Assembly: GCA_903905505.1 (NCBI GenBank)
Contig: CAIVGL010000083.1
Location: forward strand, 1-49,472
Source of the DNA: an uncultured Bacteroidia bacterium
GTDB taxonomy: Bacteria; Bacteroidota; Bacteroidia; Bacteroidales; Prolixibacteraceae
Direction: 5' to 3'
Length of the DNA stretch: 49,472 nt
Shown here: positions 29,177 through 37,353 of the stretch, one piece after another
How positions within the stretch are numbered: the stretch's first letter is position 1
How the letters are laid out: every line of letters starts with the position of its first letter
Notes under the pieces: generated by a model
Databases searched by the model: none
Seen by the model: only the letters and a program-made list of their open reading frames with translations
What the model was told of the DNA's origin: nothing
Made by a program: the position numbers and the translations under genes

Positions 29177-31111
29177 ATGGACAAAAATACAATTACAGGT
29201 CTGATCTTGATATTTACTATCCTGATAACATTTAGTTATCTCAATAGTCCTTCGGAAAGTCAGCAGCAGGCCGCTAAGCTTCAACAAGATTCTATTGCTC
29301 AAGTTGCGACTGCCAATGCTCAGCAAGCAGAGCTTAAGGCAAAACAAATAGCTGTAGCACCTCAAGCCACACTTTTAAGTCCTACTGATACTGTAAAGAA
29401 CGTAGCTGGAAATGAACTTAAAAGTTTATACGGCGTATTCTCTGAAGCAGTAAAAGGGACAGAGCATTTCATCACCTTGGAGAATAACTTAATGAAAATT
29501 AAAGTTTCGAATAAGGGTGGAAAAATTTATTCTGTTGAGTTAAAGGGGTACAAAAGATTCAACGGTGAACCATTAGTGCTTTTTGAAGGTGAGAAAAATA
29601 GATTTGGGTTGAACTTCTTTTCGCAAAATAAAAGTATTCAAACAGATCAATTCTTTTTTATTCCTTCGGTAAAGGATTCACTCTTATCGATTACAGGAGC
29701 TCCAGTTTCTAAGGGTAAAGAGGGTCGCGAAGAGCACAATGCAAAAGGGAACGACTCTTCTAAGTCACTGAGTATGCTTCTTGATGCAGGCAATGGCGTG
29801 AAGGTAGAATACGTCTACACCATCAAACATAACTCCTTTATGGTTGGTTTTGATGTGCGTACCTCGGGACTTAAAAAGGTTATGGGTGCTAACTCAAACT
29901 ACATCAATCTAAACTGGACCATGGAGATGCCTCGACAAGAGATGGTCTCTAAATTTGGTGAAGATAACTACGCAACGGCTTATTATAAATATTTCAAAGA
30001 TGAGGTGGGCGAGATACCTCCTGCTAATTCAGAGACTAAAGCATTAACGACCAAAGTTGAATGGATCAGCTTTAAAACACTGTTCTTTTCGTCTGCTTTG
30101 ATTGCTGATAAAACTTTCTTAAACGGTCAAGTAACAACCAAGAAAAGAGAAAAAGACGTAGATTTTGTCTCAGATATGAGTGCAGATTTAACCCTTCCTT
30201 TAGATAATTCGGGTAGTGAAACATTTCCGGCTCGCTTTTATTTTGGACCAAACCATTACAATACTCTTAAGCAATATGATGTAAAATTAGAAGAAGAGCT
30301 TTCTTTGGGTTGGACAGTAATTGGTTGGACCAATAAATATATCATTATTCCAGCGTTTGATTTCCTTCGTAGGTATATTAGCAACTTTGGTTTGATTATC
30401 CTTTTGCTTACGATCTATGTGAAACTTATCATTGCACCATTTACCTATAAATCATATATCTCACAGGCTAAAATGAGGCTTTTAAAGCCTGAGGTCGAAG
30501 AGATCCAAAAGAAGTTTGGCGAAGATAAAAAGCTAGAGTCACAACAAGCTGTGATGGGGCTGTATAAAAAAGCTGGTGTTAATCCAATGGGAGGGTGTTT
30601 GCCAATTTTGTTCCAGATGCCTATCCTGGTTGCGATGTTCTACTTCTTCCCAATATCAATCGAATTAAGACAGCAGAGTTTCTTATGGGCACATGACCTT
30701 TCGGCCTTCGATTCAATCGCAACCTTGCCATTTGAAATTCCTTGGTATGGCCATCATGTGAGCTTGTTCTGTTTGTTGATGACCGTTACCAATATCTTGT
30801 ATGTTAAGTATAACAATGAGATGAGCGCTACCGGATCACAACAAATGCCAGGTATGAAAACGATGATGTACCTTATGCCAGTGATGTTCTTGTTTATCTT
30901 TAATAGCTACGCATCAGGCCTAAGTTTATATTACTTCTTATCTCTTGTATTTACCTTCGTACAGATGTATATCTTCAAAAAGTTAGTTAATGAAGATGAG
31001 ATTCATGCACAGCTTAAGGCAAAACAAAAGATGCCAGTGGTAAAATCAAAGTTCCAAGCTCGATTAGAAGAGATGGCTAAACAGCGTAACGTGCCACAAA
31101 AGAAAAAATAA
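29177..31111 (+). CDS. yidC: Membrane protein insertase
   Basis: YidC inserts and folds inner-membrane proteins, alone or with SecYEG. The 644-residue protein has an N-terminal membrane anchor (about 6-23), a Gln/Ala-rich linker, a large periplasmic beta domain to about residue 370, then the conserved insertase core of five membrane segments. The first core segment starts near F-G-L-I-I-L-L-L-T-I. A cytoplasmic coiled hairpin follows (K-P-E-V-E-E-I-Q-K-K-F), then N-P-M-G-G-C-L-P-I-L-F-Q-M-P, a family hallmark. The basic C-terminal tail could contact the ribosome. It is the second gene of pyrG-yidC and ends at a strong hairpin. Confidence 0.97.
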   Translation: MDKNTITGLILIFTILITFSYLNSPSESQQQAAKLQQDSIAQVATANAQQAELKAKQIAVAPQATLLSPTDTVKNVAGNELKSLYGVFSEAVKGTEHFITLENNLMKIKVSNKGGKIYSVELKGYKRFNGEPLVLFEGEKNRFGLNFFSQNKSIQTDQFFFIPSVKDSLLSITGAPVSKGKEGREEHNAKGNDSSKSLSMLLDAGNGVKVEYVYTIKHNSFMVGFDVRTSGLKKVMGANSNYINLNWTMEMPRQEMVSKFGEDNYATAYYKYFKDEVGEIPPANSETKALTTKVEWISFKTLFFSSALIADKTFLNGQVTTKKREKDVDFVSDMSADLTLPLDNSGSETFPARFYFGPNHYNTLKQYDVKLEEELSLGWTVIGWTNKYIIIPAFDFLRRYISNFGLIILLLTIYVKLIIAPFTYKSYISQAKMRLLKPEVEEIQKKFGEDKKLESQQAVMGLYKKAGVNPMGGCLPILFQMPILVAMFYFFPISIELRQQSFLWAHDLSAFDSIATLPFEIPWYGHHVSLFCLLMTVTNILYVKYNNEMSATGSQQMPGMKTMMYLMPVMFLFIFNSYASGLSLYYFLSLVFTFVQMYIFKKLVNEDEIHAQLKAKQKMPVVKSKFQARLEEMAKQRNVPQKKK

Positions 31112-31130
31112 GTGAAGAATTAACTCTTTA

Positions 31131-31172
31131 CAATAAAAAAGCTGCTCTAATTCTAGAGCAGCTTTTTTATTG
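31131..31172. terminator. Strong bidirectional terminator between yidC and the minus-strand array
   Basis: Bases 31131-31149 pair perfectly with 31154-31172, a 19-bp stem with a 4-base loop. The GC-rich top (GCTGCTCTA) is flanked by A6 on one side and T6 on the other, so it provides a stem plus U tract on both strands. It ends yidC transcription and also the twelve-gene minus-strand array, whose last stop is at 31186. Confidence 0.9.
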
Positions 31173-31185
31173 TAATTGAATCAGA

Positions 31186-31374
31186 TTATTTGGCTATTTC
31201 CTGTTGAAGTTCTTCAAGACACCCTGGACAGACACAGGAATCAAAATGAGAAGCGATATACTCTAACACTTCTTCAGCTACGGGTAGATCAAAGCATGGA
31301 CATTGCGCTGTCCCAGTACAAAGATGCATTTTGCTGCAACGACTGCAGGATGATTTATCGTACTTTGAATTCAT
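31186..31374 (-). CDS. Cysteine-rich CWC-family small protein
   Basis: The 62-residue protein has eight cysteines. C-x-x-C near the N-terminus, then L-C, a C-P-C in place of the family's usual C-W-C, and C-V-C-P-G-C near the end fit the CWC family, thought to bind metal, probably zinc. No catalytic function is known. It starts only six bases after the flavin reductase stop and is the last gene of the minus-strand array. The tight coupling to the reductase and lipA could mean a link to redox or metal handling, but this is speculative. Short length, Cys spacing and the terminator just downstream support it as a true gene. Confidence 0.8.
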   Translation of the reverse strand: MNSKYDKSSCSRCSKMHLCTGTAQCPCFDLPVAEEVLEYIASHFDSCVCPGCLEELQQEIAK

Positions 31375-31380
31375 AATCCT

Positions 31381-32043
31381 TTAGAAGAATATTTCTGTTC
31401 GTATATTGCCTGGCATGATACCTTGATGTTCAAGGATCATCGTGACTTCATTAACCATATCTGAATTTCCACACAGGTAATAAATAGAATTTTTATCAAC
31501 CTCATGAGCTAGTATATAGTCTGTAACACGACCACTGAAATTGCCCATCTCGGCTTTTGACGTGCAGTTGATATACCGATCAGCCGAATAATCAGCTGCA
31601 TCATAAGCCTCTAGTTCATTTCGAGTCCCATGTATAAGCGTATAATTCAGCTGCGAATGGGTGAGGATCATACTATGAAAGGGCGATATGCCAGTGCCGG
31701 TAGCTACAAATGTAAAATGCTTTCCTGCTGCTAGCTCAGAATCACGAAGCACAAAGAAACCATAAGGCCCAGCTAGCTCCACTTCAGTCCCTAGCTCAAT
31801 ATTTTTTATCTCTTTAGATACTTCGCCTGGATCAACCTCCTTGATTAGTAGGTCGATGTAATCCGTATCGATAGAATTGTAAATCGAATATTCACGTGCT
31901 TTCTGTTTACCAGGGATTGTTAACACCAAATATTGACCAGCTTTAAACTGGAATCCATTCTTTTCAAGCCTTACAACATACGCTGTAGGAGTCAAATGTT
32001 TAATGGCTAATACTTTACTCTTAGTGGTCTTGATTAGTGCCAT
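31381..32043 (-). CDS. Ferredoxin/flavodoxin-NAD(P)+ reductase-like flavoprotein
   Basis: I start it at 32043 (220 residues), four bases after the lipA stop. An ATG at 32106 would overlap lipA by 59 bases and add an unconserved segment. The N-terminal FAD domain has F-K-A-G-Q-Y and the FAD motif R-E-Y-S-I-Y-N. The C-terminal NAD(P) domain has A-T-G-T-G-I-S-P-F, L-I-H-G-T-R and Y-L-C-G-N. The protein lacks an iron-sulfur domain, so it is a simple FNR-type reductase passing electrons between NAD(P)H and a ferredoxin or flavodoxin. LipA needs such electrons, so the adjacent lipA is a natural client. That pairing is inferred from position only. Confidence 0.88.
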   Translation of the reverse strand: MALIKTTKSKVLAIKHLTPTAYVVRLEKNGFQFKAGQYLVLTIPGKQKAREYSIYNSIDTDYIDLLIKEVDPGEVSKEIKNIELGTEVELAGPYGFFVLRDSELAAGKHFTFVATGTGISPFHSMILTHSQLNYTLIHGTRNELEAYDAADYSADRYINCTSKAEMGNFSGRVTDYILAHEVDKNSIYYLCGNSDMVNEVTMILEHQGIMPGNIRTEIFF

Positions 32044-32047
32044 ACGA

Positions 32048-32902
32048 TTATGCGTGAATATGACGTTCGGCGCGATACGAGGAGCGAACAAGAGGACTAC
32101 TTTCAACCATCTTGAACCCTTTTTCCAGCGCCGCTTCCCGATATTTTATGAATACTTCAGGTGTAATAAACACTTCAATCTTTAGATGGTGAGCTGTTGG
32201 CTGAAGATACTGACCAATTGTAAGCACTTTACAGCCCGATTTAAGCAAATCATCCATTGTTTCAAGCACTTCATCTTCGGTTTCACCTAAGCCCACCATA
32301 ATGCCCGATTTAGGCACTAAACCGGATGCTGCAATAAGTTCAATAACTTTTAAACTTCTATCATACCTTGCAACGTCCCGAACGCGGGGTGTTAGCCTGC
32401 GAACAGTCTCCATGTTATGAGAGATAACCTCTGGCTTAGCATCAATAACTTTTTGAATATGGGTGCTGTTGGCATAGAAGTCAGGGATCAAGGTCTCCAT
32501 CGTAATTCCAGGATTGATCTCTTTGATGGTTGTGATTGTCTTAGCCCAAAATGCGGCACCTCCATCTTCCAGATCATCGCGTGTTACTGATGTAATCACA
32601 CAGTGTTTAATCTTTAACGCTTTGATTGTTTCTGCTAATCGAAGTGGCTCATTCCAGTCCACAGCATCTGGAATCATGTTTTTCACGTCACAAAAACGAC
32701 AATTACGCGTACATTTCTCCCCTAGAATCATAAAACTAGCCGTAGATGCTCCCCAACACTCTGCCTTATTCGGACAGTTGCCACTCACACAAATTGTATT
32801 TAGTTGCTGTGCTGCAGCTAAATTTTTTAACTCCACATATTCCTTTCCAGATGGGAGCGGTGTTTTCATCCAATTGGGAAGTCTTCGAGTTGCTGTACTC
32901 AT
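32048..32902 (-). CDS. lipA: Lipoyl synthase
   Basis: LipA is a radical SAM enzyme that inserts two sulfurs into octanoyl groups on lipoyl domains. The 284-residue protein has both cluster motifs. The auxiliary cluster ligands are C38, C43 and C49. The SAM cluster ligands are C64, C68 and C71 in C-T-R-N-C-R-F-C. The C-terminal R-S-S-Y-R-A motif, needed for auxiliary-cluster turnover, is also present. It follows mevalonate kinase after 46 bases in the same direction. The lipoate it makes would be used by SucB at 16.8 kb and by the E2 partner of the branched-chain dehydrogenase at the head of this array. Confidence 0.97.
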   Translation of the reverse strand: MSTATRRLPNWMKTPLPSGKEYVELKNLAAAQQLNTICVSGNCPNKAECWGASTASFMILGEKCTRNCRFCDVKNMIPDAVDWNEPLRLAETIKALKIKHCVITSVTRDDLEDGGAAFWAKTITTIKEINPGITMETLIPDFYANSTHIQKVIDAKPEVISHNMETVRRLTPRVRDVARYDRSLKVIELIAASGLVPKSGIMVGLGETEDEVLETMDDLLKSGCKVLTIGQYLQPTAHHLKIEVFITPEVFIKYREAALEKGFKMVESSPLVRSSYRAERHIHA

Positions 32903-32948
32903 ATGGTGTAAAATGTTATTCGAGTTTTCGAGTAATTCAAAATGTCAA

Positions 32949-33860
32949 TTAATTAACAACGGTGTAATCAAGATGGTTCAACTTAAAATAAATTTCAGCC
33001 TTATTTCGATCCTTTGCAAGGGCTAATAGGTGTCCACCACCTCCTGATCCACAAATTTTTAGCTGAAAATCACCAGTTGAAATGCCATATTCAAAATGTT
33101 CTAAATACTGTTCTGTAATTAGCCAATCCAAATGTGAACGTTGAAACGATGAATACTCCGTTAATGAAGCCTCAAAAGTACTGAAATCATTTGCTAAAAG
33201 CGATTCAATGGTCTGATTAATTATCGGAATATAGGTGTTTTCTATGTTTTCTCTAAAGTTTGGATGACTCAATTTGTCCATGAAATTAGCCACTAGCATC
33301 CCCGTTTCACCCGATTTATTTGAATTAATCAGAAATAGGGTATAGGTTTTAAAGAAGGATGATAAGTCAATTTCGCGAATACGATTATTCGGCGAATCAA
33401 TTAATATTGGCTTATTAATCCAAGATATTAATGGGTCAATACCAGAACTAACCTGATGAAAACATGATTCGATAGCAGCTAAACGGTGCTTGATCAACAT
33501 TAGATCTGTTGTTTCGGAGCCAGGAAGCAGATACCTGTCGTAAATCGCAGCTGAGACAGCCCCTGAGCTTCCCAAGCCAGATCCAGTAGGTATGGTTGAT
33601 TGGAAGAATAATCCCTGTTTTAACTCAAGCTCAAATAATTCAATGTTCAAATAGTTGAAAGTTGAAATGTTTGCTTGGAAATATTGACCTAACTTAATTA
33701 AACTAGCATGCGAAGATTCAGATAATTCAAGGCTATGCTCATTTGGTACAGTATTTAAAGAGATCTGCCCACTATAGCTTGAATAGGGCATAGCTAATGC
33801 GTTTGCGCCCAGTAGAACTCCATATTCCCCAAATAAAATAATCTTGGCAGGATATTTCAT
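32949..33860 (-). CDS. Mevalonate kinase (GHMP family)
   Basis: This GHMP-family kinase of 303 residues fits the first phosphorylation of mevalonate. The N-terminal strand K-I-I-L-F-G-E-Y-G-V-L-L-G is typical of mevalonate kinases, and the nucleotide loop G-S-G-L-G-S-S-G lies at 93-100. A later G-I-D-P-L-I-S segment supplies the catalytic Asp region, and the C-terminal I-C-G-S-G-G-G-G-H is the third GHMP motif. Its start codon overlaps the stop of mvaD by four bases (ATGA), so the two are translationally coupled. Whether this protein or the GYDIA kinase uses mevalonate or phosphomevalonate is not certain from sequence. Confidence 0.85.
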   Translation of the reverse strand: MKYPAKIILFGEYGVLLGANALAMPYSSYSGQISLNTVPNEHSLELSESSHASLIKLGQYFQANISTFNYLNIELFELELKQGLFFQSTIPTGSGLGSSGAVSAAIYDRYLLPGSETTDLMLIKHRLAAIESCFHQVSSGIDPLISWINKPILIDSPNNRIREIDLSSFFKTYTLFLINSNKSGETGMLVANFMDKLSHPNFRENIENTYIPIINQTIESLLANDFSTFEASLTEYSSFQRSHLDWLITEQYLEHFEYGISTGDFQLKICGSGGGGHLLALAKDRNKAEIYFKLNHLDYTVVN

Positions 33861-34930
33861 TCTAAATCAAGATTTTGAGGTGTAAGGCAAACTGGACCTT
33901 CGCCGATTTTGTCATCGATCCATTTCCCATCTTCACAATAGATACTAAGTGTACGTTCAACAAAGGATAACACTTGTTCGCGCTGATCTTCGTAATAAAT
34001 AAGATGAACATTGGGACCAGCATCAATGGTGAAGAAGAGATCTAGCTGATGCTCATTTCTAAATCGTTTAATCTCGTCAATGATCTGAAGCGTATTCGGT
34101 TTTAACAAAAAACCATCAGCTCCAGAGGTCATTAGCAACGCATGGAGCGATAAAGCTTCAATTTCGGCGATTTTAGCAATATTGGCGTAATCACTGGTGC
34201 GCACGCTACTTAACAACTCTGAAATATTAGCATTCGCTTGATTTATTCGACCATTTCGGTAAGGGTGTTGCTCCATTTGAGAATGTCCGATGCTGCTTGA
34301 CATGGACTTCTCTTGTGAACTTACAATAAGGATAATATCTCGAACAGAATTAAGTCTACTTGTTTCATCAAGATTAAATGGAGATGCAAAAAGGTCAGAA
34401 GTGCCTACCTCTCCATTTACCGCTCCCCAAGTAACTAATCCACCATAGATCGATCGCGAAGCACTGCCAGATCCTAGACGAGCTATATATGATGCGCGTT
34501 GAAAAAATGTTTCTTTAGTTTGATGTGTTTGTTTAATTAATATTTCCATATGAACTAAACATAAGGCTAATGCAGCCATTGAAGATGCTGAAGAGGCTAT
34601 CCCGGTGGAGTGTGGAAAATTATTCTCACTATGAAAAACTAATTCGTAATCCACCAAAAATGGCATCTCTGGAATCAATCGATTAAGAAGGGCAGCTATT
34701 TTATTTTCAAACTTTTCTTCTCTGACTTGATGAAAAAAATAGGTCAAACTAATCCTATTGTCTTTCACTTTTTTCACCTTAAACGATAGAAATGTTGAGG
34801 TGGTTGCGTAGTCAAGAGTGATGCTTAGCGATGCATTCGCTGGGATCTGATTCTCCTTTTTACCCCAATATTTGACAAGTGCAATATTCGAAGGGGCCTT
34901 CCATCCTAATTTTATAAAGTCTTCGCTCAT
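33857..34930 (-). CDS. mvaD: Diphosphomevalonate decarboxylase
   Basis: The enzyme makes isopentenyl diphosphate from diphosphomevalonate with ATP. The 357-residue protein has the diagnostic N-I-A-L-V-K-Y-W-G-K-K near residue 16 and a phosphate loop in S-T-G-I-A-S-S-A-S-S. It also has G-S-G-S-A-S-R-S-I-Y-G-G, and the catalytic Asp in T-I-D-A-G-P-N-V-H. These separate it from kinases of the same GHMP superfamily. It lies 72 bases after the GYDIA kinase and overlaps the mevalonate kinase start, in the centre of the mevalonate block. Confidence 0.94.
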   Translation of the reverse strand: MSEDFIKLGWKAPSNIALVKYWGKKENQIPANASLSITLDYATTSTFLSFKVKKVKDNRISLTYFFHQVREEKFENKIAALLNRLIPEMPFLVDYELVFHSENNFPHSTGIASSASSMAALALCLVHMEILIKQTHQTKETFFQRASYIARLGSGSASRSIYGGLVTWGAVNGEVGTSDLFASPFNLDETSRLNSVRDIILIVSSQEKSMSSSIGHSQMEQHPYRNGRINQANANISELLSSVRTSDYANIAKIAEIEALSLHALLMTSGADGFLLKPNTLQIIDEIKRFRNEHQLDLFFTIDAGPNVHLIYYEDQREQVLSFVERTLSIYCEDGKWIDDKIGEGPVCLTPQNLDLE

Positions 34931-35002
34931 TTAAGTCTCTTTGATCTTGAATAATTGATTGAAATGCTACTCTTGGCTATTTTCATTTTCTCACATGAAA
35001 TC

Positions 35003-35947
35003 TTATACTGGAGAATTTTTCTTGAGATTATCCTTGGGCAATACGAGCTCTGCAAATCTAAAAAATGTATTAAAACCCTTTTTCTCAAAGTACTCTTTTA
35101 TTTCTGATTCAGGTTTTGAAGAGGCAACCAATATGAAATCACCTCCCCAGGCTCCAAGTGATTTAATTGATCCATGAAAATCCTTGAAGTACAAATCTTT
35201 GACTTTCTTTACTTGAAGTGTTTCTGAAATTATATTCTCGTGTTCTTCGAGTAGATCTTGAAAGGTTTGTAGGCTATCTGCTAACTCCATTGCGTTTGAA
35301 ATGGCCGTAATACGTTCAATCGTGGATGTTGTCACGCTTGAAAGATCACTCTTCTGGATGCTATCTTTGGAACTCTGTTTCCGGTTCAGATAGATGAAGT
35401 ATAAGTTCGTATGAAATTTAGGATAAAATTGTGCTTCACGATAGGTTGGTACCGAATTATCCAGGTGATACATAATCGGTGTAGAGGCTCTGGCGCAGGC
35501 AATATCATAACCTGAGCCTCCGAAGACTAACTTATTTAGCAAAAATGGATCGCATTCGGCCCATAAAGCTAGATTAGAAACCAGTGAACTGCTTGAGCCG
35601 ATTCCCCAATCGGGTTTGAAGTCCATCACGGAGGTGACCATATAATTGAGCTGATCTTCCAGAAATTTAGGATTTAATTGCTCTGCCGTCTTCAATAAAC
35701 GAACTAAAGTTTGAGCCATTTTGGAATCAGTTGTGGTTAAGATTTCAAAATTTGGCAATGACACGTTGAGTTCAAACCATAAATCGTTATTTATGAATGA
35801 TTTCCATTCGATAGATGGATCACCTGGTTGTTCTAAAACCGATAGTTCCTGTGTGTGTTTTAAAGGAAGGGCTAAGGACGATGCTCCTTGAAGAACAAGA
35901 TATTCGCCAGAAATCATCAATTTTGTATTCGACACAAAGGATTTCAT
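35003..35947 (-). CDS. GYDIA-family GHMP kinase, candidate phosphomevalonate kinase
   Basis: I start it at 35947 (314 residues), seven bases after the HMG-CoA reductase stop. The ATG at 35995 would overlap that gene by 41 bases. Visible motifs are G-E-Y-L-V-L-Q-G-A near the N-terminus, W-G-I-G-S-S-S-S-L as the nucleotide loop, and G-G-S-G-Y-D-I-A-C-A, the signature that names the GYDIA family in Bacteroidota. The analogous G-S-G-(Y/F)-D segment in eukaryotic-type phosphomevalonate kinases and the operon position make phosphomevalonate kinase the best guess, as the other pathway steps here have their own genes. The biochemical role of this family is not settled as far as I know. Confidence 0.82.
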   Translation of the reverse strand: MKSFVSNTKLMISGEYLVLQGASSLALPLKHTQELSVLEQPGDPSIEWKSFINNDLWFELNVSLPNFEILTTTDSKMAQTLVRLLKTAEQLNPKFLEDQLNYMVTSVMDFKPDWGIGSSSSLVSNLALWAECDPFLLNKLVFGGSGYDIACARASTPIMYHLDNSVPTYREAQFYPKFHTNLYFIYLNRKQSSKDSIQKSDLSSVTTSTIERITAISNAMELADSLQTFQDLLEEHENIISETLQVKKVKDLYFKDFHGSIKSLGAWGGDFILVASSKPESEIKEYFEKKGFNTFFRFAELVLPKDNLKKNSPV

Positions 35948-35954
35948 GGTCTTA

Positions 35955-37265
35955 CTACGATTTTGATTTTCTAATAAGCTGAATATACTCTTCAACAGCA
36001 GCGGAACTTATTGCATTATTGGTAAAATGAGTTATAATCTGATTTCTTTCAGCTTCGGTAACCTTAAATCCATGAAGCATATTTGTAAGGTGCATTTTCA
36101 TATGCCCTTTCTGGATCCCAGTTGTAATCAATGAGGCAATAGCAGCAAAGTTGTTTGCCAGCCCTGCAGTCGTAGCTATGGACATAAGTCCAGGTGCATC
36201 TGGGTTATTCAAAACCGACATGACTGTTTTGACAACTGGATGTATTTGTGTTATGCCACCTACTGTTCCCACTGCGATGGGGAGTTCTAATTGGTATTTA
36301 AATAGGCCGTCGGCCAATGAAATAGTCGTAAGACCTCTATACTGGCCACTCCGACTAGCGAAGGCATGTCCAGATGCTGCTGTGGCCCTAGTGTCGTTTC
36401 CTGTAGCCATTAACACAGCGTCTATGCCATTAAAGATCCCTTTATTATGGGTGACTGCTCTGGATATATCAAGGTTTGCAATATCGACTGCTTGTTTGAA
36501 TTTCAGTGCAAATTCATCAGCCGTTAATTCATTATTCCAACCTTGAAGTTTTTCAATTGGACATTCAACCCAACAGATAACTTTACAGTCTGGGGTGTAG
36601 TTTGAGAGTATCGACATGATAATCTCAACTTGGTATTTTTCGTTATTTAGCTCTTTGTCAGCCAATAGCACCTCTGCCATTTTTTCAAGGCAGCTATTGA
36701 TGAAATTAGCTCCCATCGCATTCGCTGTCTCAAAGCTAATATCCAATTGATAGTAGTTTGGTAACTCGTTGGTCTTGTCAAGCAGTTCAATCTCTTTAAT
36801 CCCACCACCACGTTGTTCCATCTTGCTGGTTAGATCGCAGGTAGCCGCATTGATTTTAAATTTCAACTCCCCAAAATAGGTGCTGATCAAGCTAGTATTG
36901 CCATTCCAAGTGAAATGAACCTGCCCTTTCTTGGTAAGCCCTTCTATTTTAGTTTTAAATCCACCTCGCTCGGCCCAATATTTACAAGCTTTAGAGGCAG
37001 CAGCAACCACAGAGCTCTCTTCGGTAACAAATGGGACACTGAACGATTGGTCATTGATTAGCATATGGCTTACGACTCCCATAGGAAATGGAAAATTCCC
37101 TATGTAGTTTTCAATCATCTCACTAATTATATGTTGTTGGTCATCGTTCGGAGCATTGAAGTTGTTAAGGCCAAGAGCGTCTGATTCACTCAGCTCAGAG
37201 TGATTTACTAGGTATTCAATACGTTGTTTGCGATTGAATTTAGAAAATCCGGATTTAACACTCAT
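35955..37265 (-). CDS. Hydroxymethylglutaryl-CoA reductase, class II-like
   Basis: The enzyme reduces HMG-CoA to mevalonate. The 436-residue soluble protein resembles class II bacterial reductases, which annotation often calls degradative. Catalytic residues are the Glu in V-T-E-E-S-S-V-V-A-A-A-S, the Lys in H-N-K-G-I-F-N-G-I-D, the Asp in A-T-G-N-D-T-R-A, and a C-terminal His in K-M-H-L-T-N-M. There are no membrane spans. Because the genes for converting mevalonate to IPP follow directly in the same array and no HMG-CoA lyase is nearby, the biosynthetic direction is favoured over mevalonate breakdown. Cofactor preference (NADH or NADPH) cannot be read. Confidence 0.94.
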   Translation of the reverse strand: MSVKSGFSKFNRKQRIEYLVNHSELSESDALGLNNFNAPNDDQQHIISEMIENYIGNFPFPMGVVSHMLINDQSFSVPFVTEESSVVAAASKACKYWAERGGFKTKIEGLTKKGQVHFTWNGNTSLISTYFGELKFKINAATCDLTSKMEQRGGGIKEIELLDKTNELPNYYQLDISFETANAMGANFINSCLEKMAEVLLADKELNNEKYQVEIIMSILSNYTPDCKVICWVECPIEKLQGWNNELTADEFALKFKQAVDIANLDISRAVTHNKGIFNGIDAVLMATGNDTRATAASGHAFASRSGQYRGLTTISLADGLFKYQLELPIAVGTVGGITQIHPVVKTVMSVLNNPDAPGLMSIATTAGLANNFAAIASLITTGIQKGHMKMHLTNMLHGFKVTEAERNQIITHFTNNAISSAAVEEYIQLIRKSKS

Positions 37266-37353
37266 TTAAATGGCTATTTAATTGATTAACAGTTAGTCTT
37301 TCGGTTATTGCAGGATGCTATTTTGAATTGCGAAGGAATCACTTGGCAATTCT

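Noticed and set aside
35955-37265. HMG-CoA reductase working in the degradative direction
   Set aside because: Class II sequence features suggest the degradative label, but no HMG-CoA lyase is adjacent, and the kinases, decarboxylase and isomerase for IPP synthesis follow directly.
37325-37352. GAATTGC inverted repeat just after the fni stop
   Set aside because: The stem is only 7 bp with a 14-base loop, and the minus strand, which is the transcribed one, lacks a U tract after it. It is not a convincing terminator between fni and HMG-CoA reductase.
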